Part shown: one piece after another, positions 45,750 through 55,424 of the stretch
Position numbering within the stretch: the stretch's first letter is position 1
How the letters are laid out: every line of letters starts with the position of its first letter
Assembly (NCBI RefSeq): GCF_907165205.1
Contig: NC_058189.1
Coordinates: 34,064,270 to 34,128,269 of the forward strand
Direction: 5' to 3'
Origin: Coccinella septempunctata
Taxonomy: Eukaryota; Arthropoda; Insecta; Coleoptera; Coccinellidae
DNA length: 64,000 bases
Notes under the pieces: model-generated
The model's database searches: none
What the model was told of the DNA's origin: nothing
What the model saw: only the letters and a program-made list of their open reading frames with translations
Made by a program: the position numbers and the translations under genes

Positions 45750-46985
45750 TGAATAGGGGCCAAGTTCTTGAAAATTTCAAGACAAGAAGTAATTTCTGAA
45801 TTTCAGGACAAGACAAGAAATGTTATGTCAATACCAAGATTTCCTGTTAAGAAAACAAGAAATCTTGAAATATTCCTTGTCTAACCATAACGTATTTTAA
45901 CATGGAATACCTATTTCTATTTATTGCACACATTTTTTGTTAGACAATTATGAATTGAAAATAATTTATGATAATCCTGTTGAAAGTCCGATTGGATCTA
46001 GATTTGCAATTTTTACTTTCAGGCTACACTTTTTTATGTTTATGAAAACATGGTATAATCTTGGCTCATTTATTAATTTCGCCGTTGGTACTTTTGTCCA
46101 CCTGAATTTCGAAAGAATAACAGAATTTCTTTCTGTCAGTATTGCCACTAGTACCTATCACTATCTCGCATTGGTGAATGCTGCTGCTTTTTCCTTTTAC
46201 TGCCGGTTTCGAAGCTATGGTTTCAGATTCAGATTTATCATTTTCGCTCGCATTAGTCGAAGTCACTTTAGTTTCACTGATCATTTTATATTTTTATCAA
46301 AACTCACGTTTCTCTTTATTGCTTGTTAGTGAATATTCTGAGTTAAAATCGGAGCCAAATGGCTCAGCAGACGTTCTGTTTACTGAAGAGTCAATGTCAC
46401 TTATGGTGAAATAAGACTACCACTTTGTGATAATCAAGAGTTAGTTTAGAAAGAAGTTGCAATTCAGTTCAAAGCCGATTGGAAGGGTGATGACGTAGAA
46501 GGTGGAAAAGACAAGTTCAATTGACAGAACTGGGGTCCGTTAGCAGTGTCTTATCGATAGACAGTAATAGGTAAAGTTAAAAAGACGATAATTTAGAATA
46601 ACTTCAACTTTTGTGCCAAAACGTTGTTATTATTTAAATTTCATTGCCTGATTATATGATAGTTATACGCGCTTGTACGACGTGGCGAGTGGAGATACCA
46701 AAGAGAGTCGAATATTTTCGATCTCCTATTGAGCCTTCTTTCTGTATTATCTTGGTAATAATCATTTCACTCAACCGAACTGGGTAAATAGTGCAACTTC
46801 GAGACGTCATTATGAGTTCGTCAGAACACGAATAAATATCAGGGAATATTGCACGAAACGCAATAAAAAGTTCGTCGGGGAATCACAATATCCGGTGTCA
46901 CTGGTTAATCAATTCAAGACAAGATTTAATATGTCAAGAAAATATCAAGACAAGAAATTTGTCATCAAGACAAGTCTTGTCTTGA
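45750..46985. other. Unclassified region bracketed by CAAGACAAG-rich text, with minus-strand frames
   Basis: CAAGACAAGAAAT-type phrases at 45775-45880 and 46915-46985 bracket about 1 kb of different sequence. The right-hand text ends in a 21-bp palindrome at 46965-46985. On the minus strand, 46416-46308 reads TISDIDSSVNRTSAEPFGSD and ends in a GTGAG donor-like site. 46281-46100 reads ISETKVTSTNASENDKSESE. The gap between them is only about 30 bases, too short for an intron. I therefore suspect a decayed mobile element rather than a gene. Confidence 0.35.
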
Positions 46986-47387
46986 CGACCCCTAAGCTCC
47001 TGATGGCCATTTTGAACACCTTTTGAAAATCGGGAAAATCCAACGAAAAAAATATTTCAAAATTGTTATTTCGTCTCTTTTTCTCTCTTTATTAAGCCCC
47101 ATGATTATGAAATTAATATTTTCAAATGAATTTCAAGTAATGAAGTAAATTTTAGCACTTTTGTAATTAAGAAAAAAAATAAACATAAATTCCTATATTA
47201 CATTGAGTGAAGACTTTCTTCTCTAAGTTGAAATGAATGATTGCTTTATTTTTCTTGCATTTTTCATTTGAGCTGCTCAAAATTTTAAAAACAAACTTAC
47301 ATCAAACCATCAGACTTTGACTCATTGTAAGAGATTCATTTTGTATTAAATGCTGGAAATACCGAGAGTTATACCATTTCGGAATCT

Positions 47388-47660
47388 CAATGAAACATTC
47401 ATGTTTTTCCTTGGTTTGGCACTCAGGAAACCATATCATTTTTTACACCACGCTAGGTTGAACTTGGGAAAAAAAGCAAAACAGAAAATTTCAGTTAGAT
47501 CTTTGTTTGAAGAAAATCTTTGCATGCGCCCCAAAAATAATGGATATCATTTGATAGCGCATCTATATCAGGGAATACTATGCAAAAAACACACTAACAA
47601 AATTCCATCATTTGCAGGGCGTAGTTCTTGAATTTTCGAAAATATTCAATATCTCGAAAA
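47388..47660 (+). repeat. Dispersed repeat, plus orientation
   Basis: This is the partner of 45225-45560 (see there). Confidence 0.6.
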
Positions 47661-47776
47661 CCATGTAACTTTTGCTCAACATAAAACATATTTTTCTGAA
47701 CCGTCATAACGTCCGCTTTCCGCACCATATTATTCATTTATTATGTCAATAAATGGATAATATGGTGCCTGCGAAA

Positions 47777-47821
47777 AAACTAAATAAACAGGGTGTGACA
47801 TACACCCTGTATATTTAGTTT
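47777..47821. repeat. Short palindrome with ACAGGGTGT core
   Basis: AAACTAAATAAACAGGGTGT and its inverse pair with one mismatch around a 5-nt centre. It is probably two opposed ends of the ACAGGGTG miniature family. Confidence 0.75.
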
Positions 47822-48208
47822 TTCCCATAACTTTTTCATTCACGAAGACTTTTTGATTCAATCAAAAAGAATCTACCTTTTCATCAGTAAGTTCTGGTTC
47901 TTGATATTTCAAGTGAAAGCCTTCAGAGTTATCCAGACAGAAACTCTTTATTTTTTGTAAATAGTTATTTGATATTGAGTTGCCAGTACACATAATGCAA
48001 TCAAAAGTTTTTGAGATATTTTCATATTTTTACATTGAACATGCTATGATCAGACCCGCCTTAGGGTGGATTCATGTAGCGATTCTCAGATGTAAGATCT
48101 AAAGGTAGCCATCTGCCAATGAGTTTGTCGTGTCCCTTTCTTAGGCCTTCGTTCTTGGGAACTTTGCGTAAACCCACCATTAGATATTGTTCCTTTCTTA
48201 GCTCTTAG

Positions 48209-49069
48209 TTATCTACAAGTTATCTAACTTGTACTTCCCTGAAAAAGGAAGATATCCTAGGAAAAAAGAATTTTACATGGCAATGCCAGAGTTGTACTGT
48301 ATCGAAAGAATCTGATGAGGAAAGCGTCACCGACTTGGTAGAGAAATTGGGAAGGAGGATCAGCACAGGTAAACCGAAAAAAGTAGATAGTTCATCTAAG
48401 CCAGTAGAGGAGATGTTTGAGGAACTACTGAGTAAAATGGAAACAATAGAAACTGCCTTAGAATTCAATAATGAATTGATTGAAAACATGAGAATGTCCA
48501 TGGAGGAAATGAAGAAGGAAAATCGTGTCTTGAAAAGGGAACATGAAGTGATGAAAACAACAATAAAGGAACTAAAAGCAGAAATCGGGCAGCTGAAAGA
48601 GGAAGCGAAAGTTAGAGCGGATATAACGGAGGTTGAAGCTAGAAAAAACAACATCGTCATATTAGGAGTTAAAAACGAGGAGGAGATCGCAAAGGTTATG
48701 AAAAAATTGGAAGTAAACATTGAGGAGAAAAGTTACAAGATACGATATCTCCCCTCAAAAGGCGCCATTAAACCTGTTGTGGTTGTACTTCCTGATGAAA
48801 GGACTAAAATTAGAATATTGAACAAACGCAGAATAATCGGAAATTTAACTACAGAGAATACAGGAATTGGAGGCGAAGAGAGAAGAATTTATATAAATGA
48901 AGATCTTCCTAAATCTGTACAGGAGTTGTTCAGGAAAGCGAAGGAGTTACGAAACGAGGATTATAGGTTCGTATGGACGAGGGGAGGAAAGGTGTTCTGT
49001 CGAAAGACTGAGATATCAAAGATAATACATCTAAAATCAGCAGAACAAGTAGAAGGTATGAAAAGTTGA
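48209..49069 (+). CDS. LINE B ORF1: coiled-coil RNA-binding protein, 5' incomplete
   Basis: The frame is open from 48209 with no good ATG before the conserved part, so the start has probably been lost. The first residues (ILGKKNFTWQCQSC) are the closing W-x-C-x-x-C of a PHD-like finger. A coiled coil rich in EEM, KRE and KEL follows. Next comes an L1-ORF1p-like region (ARKNNIVILGVKNEEE, then KPVVVVLPDERTKIRILNKR). The C-terminus INEDLPKSVQELFRKAKELR aligns with the LINE A ORF1 end. It would bind element RNA. The frame closes at TGA 49069, 61 bases before ORF2. Confidence 0.8.
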   Translation, partial: LSTSYLTCTSLKKEDILGKKNFTWQCQSCTVSKESDEESVTDLVEKLGRRISTGKPKKVDSSSKPVEEMFEELLSKMETIETALEFNNELIENMRMSMEEMKKENRVLKREHEVMKTTIKELKAEIGQLKEEAKVRADITEVEARKNNIVILGVKNEEEIAKVMKKLEVNIEEKSYKIRYLPSKGAIKPVVVVLPDERTKIRILNKRRIIGNLTTENTGIGGEERRIYINEDLPKSVQELFRKAKELRNEDYRFVWTRGGKVFCRKTEISKIIHLKSAEQVEGMKS

Positions 49070-49130
49070 AAAGAATAGATTGGAATAGATATGGGAGCAG
49101 TTGTTTTGTTTTGTTTTTGTCAATTCTGTG

Positions 49131-52064
49131 ATGGAAAGTTTTGTTAGGGATTATCAGGTGGAAACAGTCCGCACACATGACGTAGAGGACTGTGGGGAGT
49201 TGTCGAGGATGGCCAAAGGAACAAAGGGTGATAATTTTAGAATAGTACACGCAAACATTAGAAGCATCGAAAAAAATTTTGATGAGTTCAGTGTGGTTCT
49301 GTCTCAGTTGGAATTTGAGATAGACTGTATAGTTTTGTCGGAAACATGGAATATAGCGAATCTGAATCTCTATAGGATGACCGGCTATGACGCTATATAC
49401 AATGAAGGATTAATCAACCAAAATGATGGAGTGGTTGTCTTTATTAGAAATGCCTTACTTTACAATTACGAAATACTTGATATGGGTCAGATTAAAGTAA
49501 TCAAAATGATAATAAATAAACTCAATAAAAAAATCCAGGTTTTGGAACTGTATCGCTCTCCATCTGGAAGTATATGTGAATTTAATGAAAATCTTGATCT
49601 GTTCTTAGAAAAAAATAACCAAGCAGTTAACTATGATATGTCCGTCTTTGTTGGGGATATAAATGTGGATATTTTGGAGCAGACAGTAGACAGCGAGGAT
49701 TATCTGAATGTTTTGTCAGAGCATGGAAATAAATCTATGATAAATGGTTACACCCGCGTTACTGCTACTACCAGATCCTGTCTAGACCATATTTCAGTGA
49801 ACAGTAAATTGAGTCACTATGTGTTTCATCCCGCTATACTGCATACAACAGTCACTGACCACTATACAATTTTCCTGGGGATTTCATCAGGTGAGACGAC
49901 TCGAGCTGCGACAGATCCTGAAAAAGTGAGAAAATATATAGATTATGATGGGGTGAAGGGGACACTGGGCAGCATTAATTGGGATGATTTGATAGCTCCG
50001 GACAGGGTCGAGGACTCATGGAACAGATTCATAGCTGAACTTAAATCCGCAGTTGAAATGAACACAAAAATAGTGAAGATAAAGAGATGTTGTAGGAAAA
50101 GGAAGCCTTGGGTAACGAAAGGACTCATAACGTCAATAAGAGAAAAAGACCGGATGTATAAAGAAGTGATTGGACATCCTGAAGATCTGGTGATGTTGAG
50201 CAATTTCAAAGAATATAAAAATAAGCTGGAGAGGCTACTTACGAAGGCGAAGAAGGATTACTACCGAAGAGAAATTGATAGAAATGAAAACCAATGCAGA
50301 GGACTATGGAAGGTAGTAAATGAGCAAGCACGAGACAAAAATCGTAGGATTGAAATAAAGATGGAAGCAAATGGTGAATTAATTAAAGATGACCACAAAT
50401 TAGCGGAGGAATTCAATAAGTACTTCTCTGAAATCGGAAGTGATTTGGCAGCGAAAATGCAGAATAAGAACCCCGCATACTCCATTAAGAGGAGAAAAAA
50501 GATAATATCAAATTCGATGGTGTTTTTCGAGACTGATGAGGCAGAGGTATTGTATGAGATTAAGACACTCAAGAATGCGAAGGCACCAGGACATGACGGA
50601 ATTAAAACCGAATGTGTGAAAACTGTTGCTGAATTGATCATCAAGCCGCTGACAAAACTCATAAACATTAGCATTTCCACTGGTATCTTTCCGACAATCT
50701 TAAAGAAGGCAATAGTTATACCGATTTACAAGTCGTCGAATAAAGAAGAAATGAAAAATTATAGACCGATTTCCCTGACGTCAACTTTCGCGAAGATCTT
50801 CGAGAGGATCCTGAAAACACGAATAGTGGGCTTCTTAACAAAATATAACTTGCTATCGCATAGTCAATACGGATTTCAAAGAAAAAGATCAACACAAGAT
50901 GCAATTGCTAGACTGGTGGCTCTTATATCGGATGCTATAGATAAAAACATTCCCGCCATAGGAATATTTGTAGATCTGCAAAAAGCCTTTGATACGGTAG
51001 ACCATGAAATATTGATGAAGACGTTGGAAGAGTGTGGATGCAGGGGACTATCTTATAAATTGCTGTCGAGTTACATGAACGGAAGGCAACAGTGTGTGAA
51101 GATTGGAGGCTCGACTAGTAGTCCTAGAACCATTACATGCGGAGTACCTCAGGGAACGGTGCTTGGACCTGTATTGTTTTTAGTTTATGTGAATGAAATG
51201 TTCAATATCGGATTGGAGGCAGATATAATTAGTTTCGCTGATGACACGGTCCTATTTTTCACGGGAGAAACATCGGAGGCAGTTAAAAAGAAGGCAGAAT
51301 ATGGTTTTGGTCAGTTGTTGAATTTCTTTGACGTTAACAAGCTTACGGTGAACATGGAGAAGACAAAATTTATGTATTACACCAGTGATTTTAGAAGATC
51401 TCCAACGTTTGATAGACTCTCATCAGAAAATGAATTCAAAATAGGGAAAACAGACACAATAAAATATTTAGGAGTCCTTATAGACAGCCACTTAAGATGG
51501 AAGGAACAGGCCAATTTAGTCGTGAGAAAACTGCGACCGATGCTGAGCAAATTTAAAAACATCAGGCAAATATGTGACGAAGAGGAACTAAAAACCGTGT
51601 ATCATGCATTGATAGAATCACACTTAAACTATGGAATACTAGCATGGGGTGGAATGGCCAACTGCCACTATTCAAGAATAGAAAAAATGCAGAAATGGAT
51701 ATTAAAGATTATTTACAAGAAACCTATTACTCATCCAATGGAAGACCTATTCAGGACTGCGAAATTGCTTACTACCAGGCAACTATATGCAAGGACCCTC
51801 CTCATACATCAGCACAACACTTCTACACCTGTACCTGAGAAAGGCAGAAAATTGAGAAATAAACATATAAACTTGCCTAAATTAAGTAAAACGAGTACTC
51901 TTAGAACATTTACCTACCTCGCCCCACTTCTGTACAACAGGCTTCCAGAGCATTTGAGGGACATTCGGTCTCATTCCAACTACAACTGGCAGATAAGACA
52001 CTGGATAGAACAACAACACTGGAACTTTTGGGTTTCCTTCTGGAATAGAAATAATTTTATTTAG
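49131..52064 (+). CDS. LINE B ORF2: endonuclease / reverse transcriptase
   Basis: I chose ATG 49131 (MESFVRDYQVETVRT). The frame is also open a little upstream but without an ATG. The product is 977 residues without a stop. The endonuclease has IVHANIRS, LSETW, VFVGDINVD and VTDHY, so all catalytic positions are present. The reverse transcriptase has PISLTSTFAKIFER, FVDLQKAFDTVDH (Asp near 615), CGVPQGTVLGPVLF at 670-683 and FADD at 702-705. A thumb region and C-terminal helix (KMQKWILKIIYKKP) follow. All motifs look active. Whether this copy can move depends on its missing 5' end. Confidence 0.93.
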   Translation: MESFVRDYQVETVRTHDVEDCGELSRMAKGTKGDNFRIVHANIRSIEKNFDEFSVVLSQLEFEIDCIVLSETWNIANLNLYRMTGYDAIYNEGLINQNDGVVVFIRNALLYNYEILDMGQIKVIKMIINKLNKKIQVLELYRSPSGSICEFNENLDLFLEKNNQAVNYDMSVFVGDINVDILEQTVDSEDYLNVLSEHGNKSMINGYTRVTATTRSCLDHISVNSKLSHYVFHPAILHTTVTDHYTIFLGISSGETTRAATDPEKVRKYIDYDGVKGTLGSINWDDLIAPDRVEDSWNRFIAELKSAVEMNTKIVKIKRCCRKRKPWVTKGLITSIREKDRMYKEVIGHPEDLVMLSNFKEYKNKLERLLTKAKKDYYRREIDRNENQCRGLWKVVNEQARDKNRRIEIKMEANGELIKDDHKLAEEFNKYFSEIGSDLAAKMQNKNPAYSIKRRKKIISNSMVFFETDEAEVLYEIKTLKNAKAPGHDGIKTECVKTVAELIIKPLTKLINISISTGIFPTILKKAIVIPIYKSSNKEEMKNYRPISLTSTFAKIFERILKTRIVGFLTKYNLLSHSQYGFQRKRSTQDAIARLVALISDAIDKNIPAIGIFVDLQKAFDTVDHEILMKTLEECGCRGLSYKLLSSYMNGRQQCVKIGGSTSSPRTITCGVPQGTVLGPVLFLVYVNEMFNIGLEADIISFADDTVLFFTGETSEAVKKKAEYGFGQLLNFFDVNKLTVNMEKTKFMYYTSDFRRSPTFDRLSSENEFKIGKTDTIKYLGVLIDSHLRWKEQANLVVRKLRPMLSKFKNIRQICDEEELKTVYHALIESHLNYGILAWGGMANCHYSRIEKMQKWILKIIYKKPITHPMEDLFRTAKLLTTRQLYARTLLIHQHNTSTPVPEKGRKLRNKHINLPKLSKTSTLRTFTYLAPLLYNRLPEHLRDIRSHSNYNWQIRHWIEQQHWNFWVSFWNRNNFI

Positions 52065-52310
52065 TTATTATGGACTTTTGGTTTTTAGTAATTACTCACC
52101 TTCAGCATTAGATTGTGATTAGAAAGAATAAAGTAAACTCACCTCCATATGTGCATAAATGCGTATGTAGATAAGTAAAATTATTACCACAGACAAGTGC
52201 TTGGCACTTTTGTGGTCTTTGAATGTTTTGTTGACGATTGTGTATTGGTGGATTTATTTGTATTTTCTTGTTATTTTGGGTCAATAAACATTATTATTAT
52301 TATTATTATT

Positions 52311-53125
52311 AAGTTAAGGTAAGGTAACACTCGAGCACAGCTTCTTTTTAATATTTGTTGCACATCTTCTGTCATCCACGTGTAATGCAAACATATTTCC
52401 GGGTTTTTTGATACGTCATTATATAAATGTTGTAAACTAAGGGCCCTAATACTGATGCTTGGAGTAATCCTTATTTGACATATATTGTAGTTGAGCATTT
52501 GTCGTTTATTGCCGCGTAAAAGATTATGTCTCTCCGATAGTTTGACAATCTGATGATATCATCGCTTATACTGGACATCGCTCCTCAGCCCTATGGCTAA
52601 ATGGCTTCATTTTGAACATCAATCCTTCATGGCATGATGTATGAGATTTCTCATAGTATGATTCAAAATTACGTCCATTAATATTCGTAGCGAGACACAT
52701 TCTGCTAAACTCGAAAGTCTTTAAAACAAAATGCCCTAGAAGGAGGCGCTTTATTAATTTGGAATTGGGAATGGGGGTCGGAGTGACAGTTCATTACAAA
52801 AGTCTTCGAATTTACTTTTCAGAAATGTCCAACCCGAATTCCGCAGGAAATTTAGCGAAAAAACAGATATTTTCTTCGGATCGTAATTCATCCTAATAAA
52901 ATACTTTATTTATATTTGAGAATTATATTTCTTAGGTAACATAGGTTCTGTTATAGTCGTTGTTGAATTGTTCTTAAATGTGCTCATATTCATTCAGACA
53001 ATAGTCTGATAGCATTATCAACTACGTCTCGTTGATTTGTTGCCATTTAGTAGAAGATTCTATCGAATTTTGATCTCTCGTAAAAAGTACATCAAAAACA
53101 TTTTAACGAATCATTTTTTTTTCAG
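52311..53125. other. Intronic DNA, no gene seen
   Basis: AT-rich DNA with no supported feature before the next exon's acceptor. Confidence 0.35.
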
Positions 53126-53207
53126 GATGAGAATACTTCACACCCAATCAATGTTGATAAGATACTCACCCCGGCGCAGGAAAGTGAATTGAAAATGGCC
53201 CCTAGAA
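53126..53207 (+). CDS. Host gene, short exon
   Basis: The acceptor TTTTTTTTTCAG ends at 53125. The exon reads DENTSHPINVDKILTPAQES, then ELKMAPR, in phase 0. It ends CCTAGAA before a GTGAGT donor, leaving one base of the next codon. It therefore joins 44910-45099 (phase 0 out) upstream and 55242 (which needs two bases) downstream. The phase match on both sides is the main support. Confidence 0.75.
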
Positions 53208-54214
53208 GTGAGTTTTTCAGAAACCTATTTTTCATATCGTTCGGAAAAAATCCCTGTTTTATATAGGGTAAAGCTTTAACTCGTAGAAATATTTTAACAG
53301 TAGATTCTTAAGGTCAAAACACTTTTTTCTATACAATTTCCTCCGATTCGGTTCTGATAAAAAAAATATAGCCATTTTAAATTTTCATAATGAACTGTGC
53401 CACCCCTGAAAAAACAAAATTACCTTCAGAATAACTAGCTAAATCTGTGACACTACACATCTCTGGATCTTTTGAACAGAGTTGTAATCAGCCAAATTAA
53501 AATTTTTCAAAATTCTCAGATACTTTTTTATTTTTGAACATCAAATGACTCGAAAACGGTGCATTATACGGGAAAATATGAAGAATACTTTTATTTCACA
53601 AAACGTTCAATATTCATTAGATAGCATCCAACTCAGTTTAAAGAGTTGGGTTCGTTGAATTTTTGGTATGTTTATGGTACGTAATGCTTACAATGAGAAA
53701 ACTGAAAGACTCCGGGATATCTTGTGTTCAAAAAAGATTAATCAAATAAATAAAAAACTATATTCCAAAATTTCTTTCATTAGATAAAAACGTTTTTGAT
53801 ATAGAACTAAAAATAACATTTTTTATGGTTTTTCAAACCGAGGCGATTCGGAAAAAATGGTAACGGAAAAAAGTGTTTCTTTTGACCTCAAGAATCTTCC
53901 GTTTAAAGGTACTAAAGGTAGGAAAGGTCCTAGAAAAAGACAACTGCATTCCCGACGTGCGTTTCTCTCTGTCACTTTTTTTGACCGTATTTCATGCATA
54001 GATAAAAAGGGAAGGCACAGTCCATGTCTCTAAGTCTATGGACTTCTTCCATTATTGCAAGATGATATTTGTTGAAGAATTCAGATTCTTGCTTCTCCTT
54101 TGAGAGATTCCCTCTACCACTGCATAAGATGTATTCCAGCTTTGGGTTGATTTTTTTAAATTAACAACTGGTGTAACGTCTTCAACCTTTATTAGCCAAA
54201 GAAGTTATTTATTT
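53208..54214. other. Intronic DNA, no gene seen
   Basis: CAAAACACTTTTTTCTATAC near 53318 and the inverted AAAAAGTGTTTCTTTTGACC near 53869 suggest the edges of a small inverted-repeat element of about 600 bp. It is not otherwise characterised. Confidence 0.35.
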
Positions 54215-54720
54215 TCTTCCATAGCAGAAATAAATGTATTCGAAAACTGATCTCCTGCCCTTACTATGCAAATAACTAGATTTGGAATCCCTTCAATCAG
54301 TTTGTATAAACTCCAATAATGTTCATCATATACTTTCGAATTCATATTTTCCATGGTAATTTCACATTAAGATAATTTACGAAAATATTGAGACTTTCAT
54401 GTAGAACGTACAACATATAGCATAGCGCTGATTTAAAAACCAAAAATGTTTAAAACAAGAGTCATAACCTCACATTATCTTACTATGCAGTGTGGAATGT
54501 GTCGAATATCCATGGCCAACCGAGTGCTTTTATAAGAGTGAATGGAATATAGATTAGGAATCCCTTCAAACAGTTTGTATAAACGTAAATTATTTTCATC
54601 ACATATTTTCGAATTAATTTATTTACTGAAGTAAATAATTCTCATTGTGAGAAATATGTAATTACTGATGGAACTTTAACCTAGAACGGACAACATTGCA
54701 CTGATTTAAAACTCAAAAAT
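54215..54720 (-). repeat. Two decayed fragments of the 1.2-kb inverted-repeat family
   Basis: The reverse complement of about 54270-54550 follows the left end of copies 1 and 2: TCGGTTGGCCATGG, then GTTTATACAAACTGATTGAAG. A second, more diverged partial copy follows at 54550-54720 (TTTATACAAACTGTTTGAAG). The divergence is clearly greater than between copies 1 and 2, so these are older. Confidence 0.7.
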
Positions 54721-54883
54721 AACTAATTTTTTCCCATCTTCCATGGAAAACAAGTTTCCAAATAAAATCATCTTTTCAATGAATATTTTTGAGTGAACAG
54801 ACAAAAGTGAAAAAGGTGAAAAATAAAAGAGGGTTTGCGATTTTACCCCTATGTAGCTTTGGCTGATGATTAGCCATTTGAGT

Positions 54884-55110
54884 TCTAGGTGCATCTGTTT
54901 TTGACAAATTTCTATTCAAAATTTGTATCAAGAACTCCAGAACTCTTTGCAATCTACCCAGAACTAAAAGAAAATGTTTTTCATGAAAGTCGGCGCCAAC
55001 TACACACGAGTAAAATGGTGGTCAATTTCCTCATTGAATTCGATGCCTATCTAGAACACGAGGTCCCACAAAAGTGTAACATCGTTGGCACAGAGTCTCA
55101 TGTATTTTGT
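54884..55110 (+). other. Unrecognised coding-like frame in intron
   Basis: After TTCTAG at 54888 the frame reads HLFLTNFYSKFVSRTPELFA, then ENVFHESRRQLHTSKMVVNF, then LIEFDAYLEHEVPQKC. The pattern has a faint look of a globin helical segment, but key positions are not convincing. I find no matching donor or partner exon. It could be an exon of an isoform, a retrocopy piece or chance. Confidence 0.2.
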
Positions 55111-55241
55111 ATATCATCAGCCCTTACAAGATATAGAGAATTCCATAGTTATAACCTATCTTTTCGTTCCATATTTTTGTTGATATTTATTCTTAGAAAT
55201 TTGAGTCGAAAATATCATCGAATACAACTATTTGCTTGCAG

Positions 55242-55424
55242 AAAAAATGTTTGCAAATTCTGCATTCTACGCGAAAGGACTTCATCCCACCATGGAAGAA
55301 CAAGTTGAGCTGGCTAAGAGAATTTCAAGTTCTCTGAGTGATATCAGCAATCAGACAAGTAAAGGGCAGTCTATGTATGTAAATAGAAAAAAGAGGTCAG
55401 TCAAATGGGTGCACGAAGGAGAAG
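55242..55424 (+). CDS. Host gene, exon with conserved basic motif
   Basis: The acceptor TTTGCTTGCAG ends at 55241. With the one base from 53207 the frame reads KKMFANSAFYAKGLHPTMEE, then QVELAKRISSSLSDISNQTS, then KGQSMYVNRKKRSVKWVHEG. It ends GAAG before a GTAAGA donor (phase 1). The pattern S-K-G-x-x-hydrophobic-aromatic, then R-K-x-R-S-x-K-W-V, recalls the conserved basic motif of synaptopodin-2-type actin-binding and Z-disc proteins. That comparison is from memory and needs a search. No enzyme motif is present, so a structural or cytoskeletal role is likely. Confidence 0.82.

Larger units (their letters stand above)
48209..52310 (+). mobile_element. LINE B: CR1/L2-group non-LTR retrotransposon, slightly 5'-truncated
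   Basis: The element comprises ORF1 (open from 48209, lacking the first half of its finger), ORF2 (49131-52064) and a 3' region ending in (ATT)n at 52290-52310. The short tandem tail again fits the CR1/L2 group. Neither frame has an internal stop. The family differs from LINE A: the proteins are only distantly alike, and this copy is purine-rich in its sense strand. It lies in the host gene's intron in sense orientation. Confidence 0.85.

Noticed and set aside
46281..46308. A 27-31-base intron joining two minus-strand frames
   Set aside because: It is too short for an insect intron; a frameshift in a decayed element is more likely.
48335..48337. TTG as start of LINE B ORF1
   Set aside because: The frame is open upstream to 48209 and includes the end of a zinc finger, so the true start was further 5'.
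54884..55110. Globin exon
   Set aside because: The resemblance is faint, and I could not place the proximal and distal histidines or matching splice phases.
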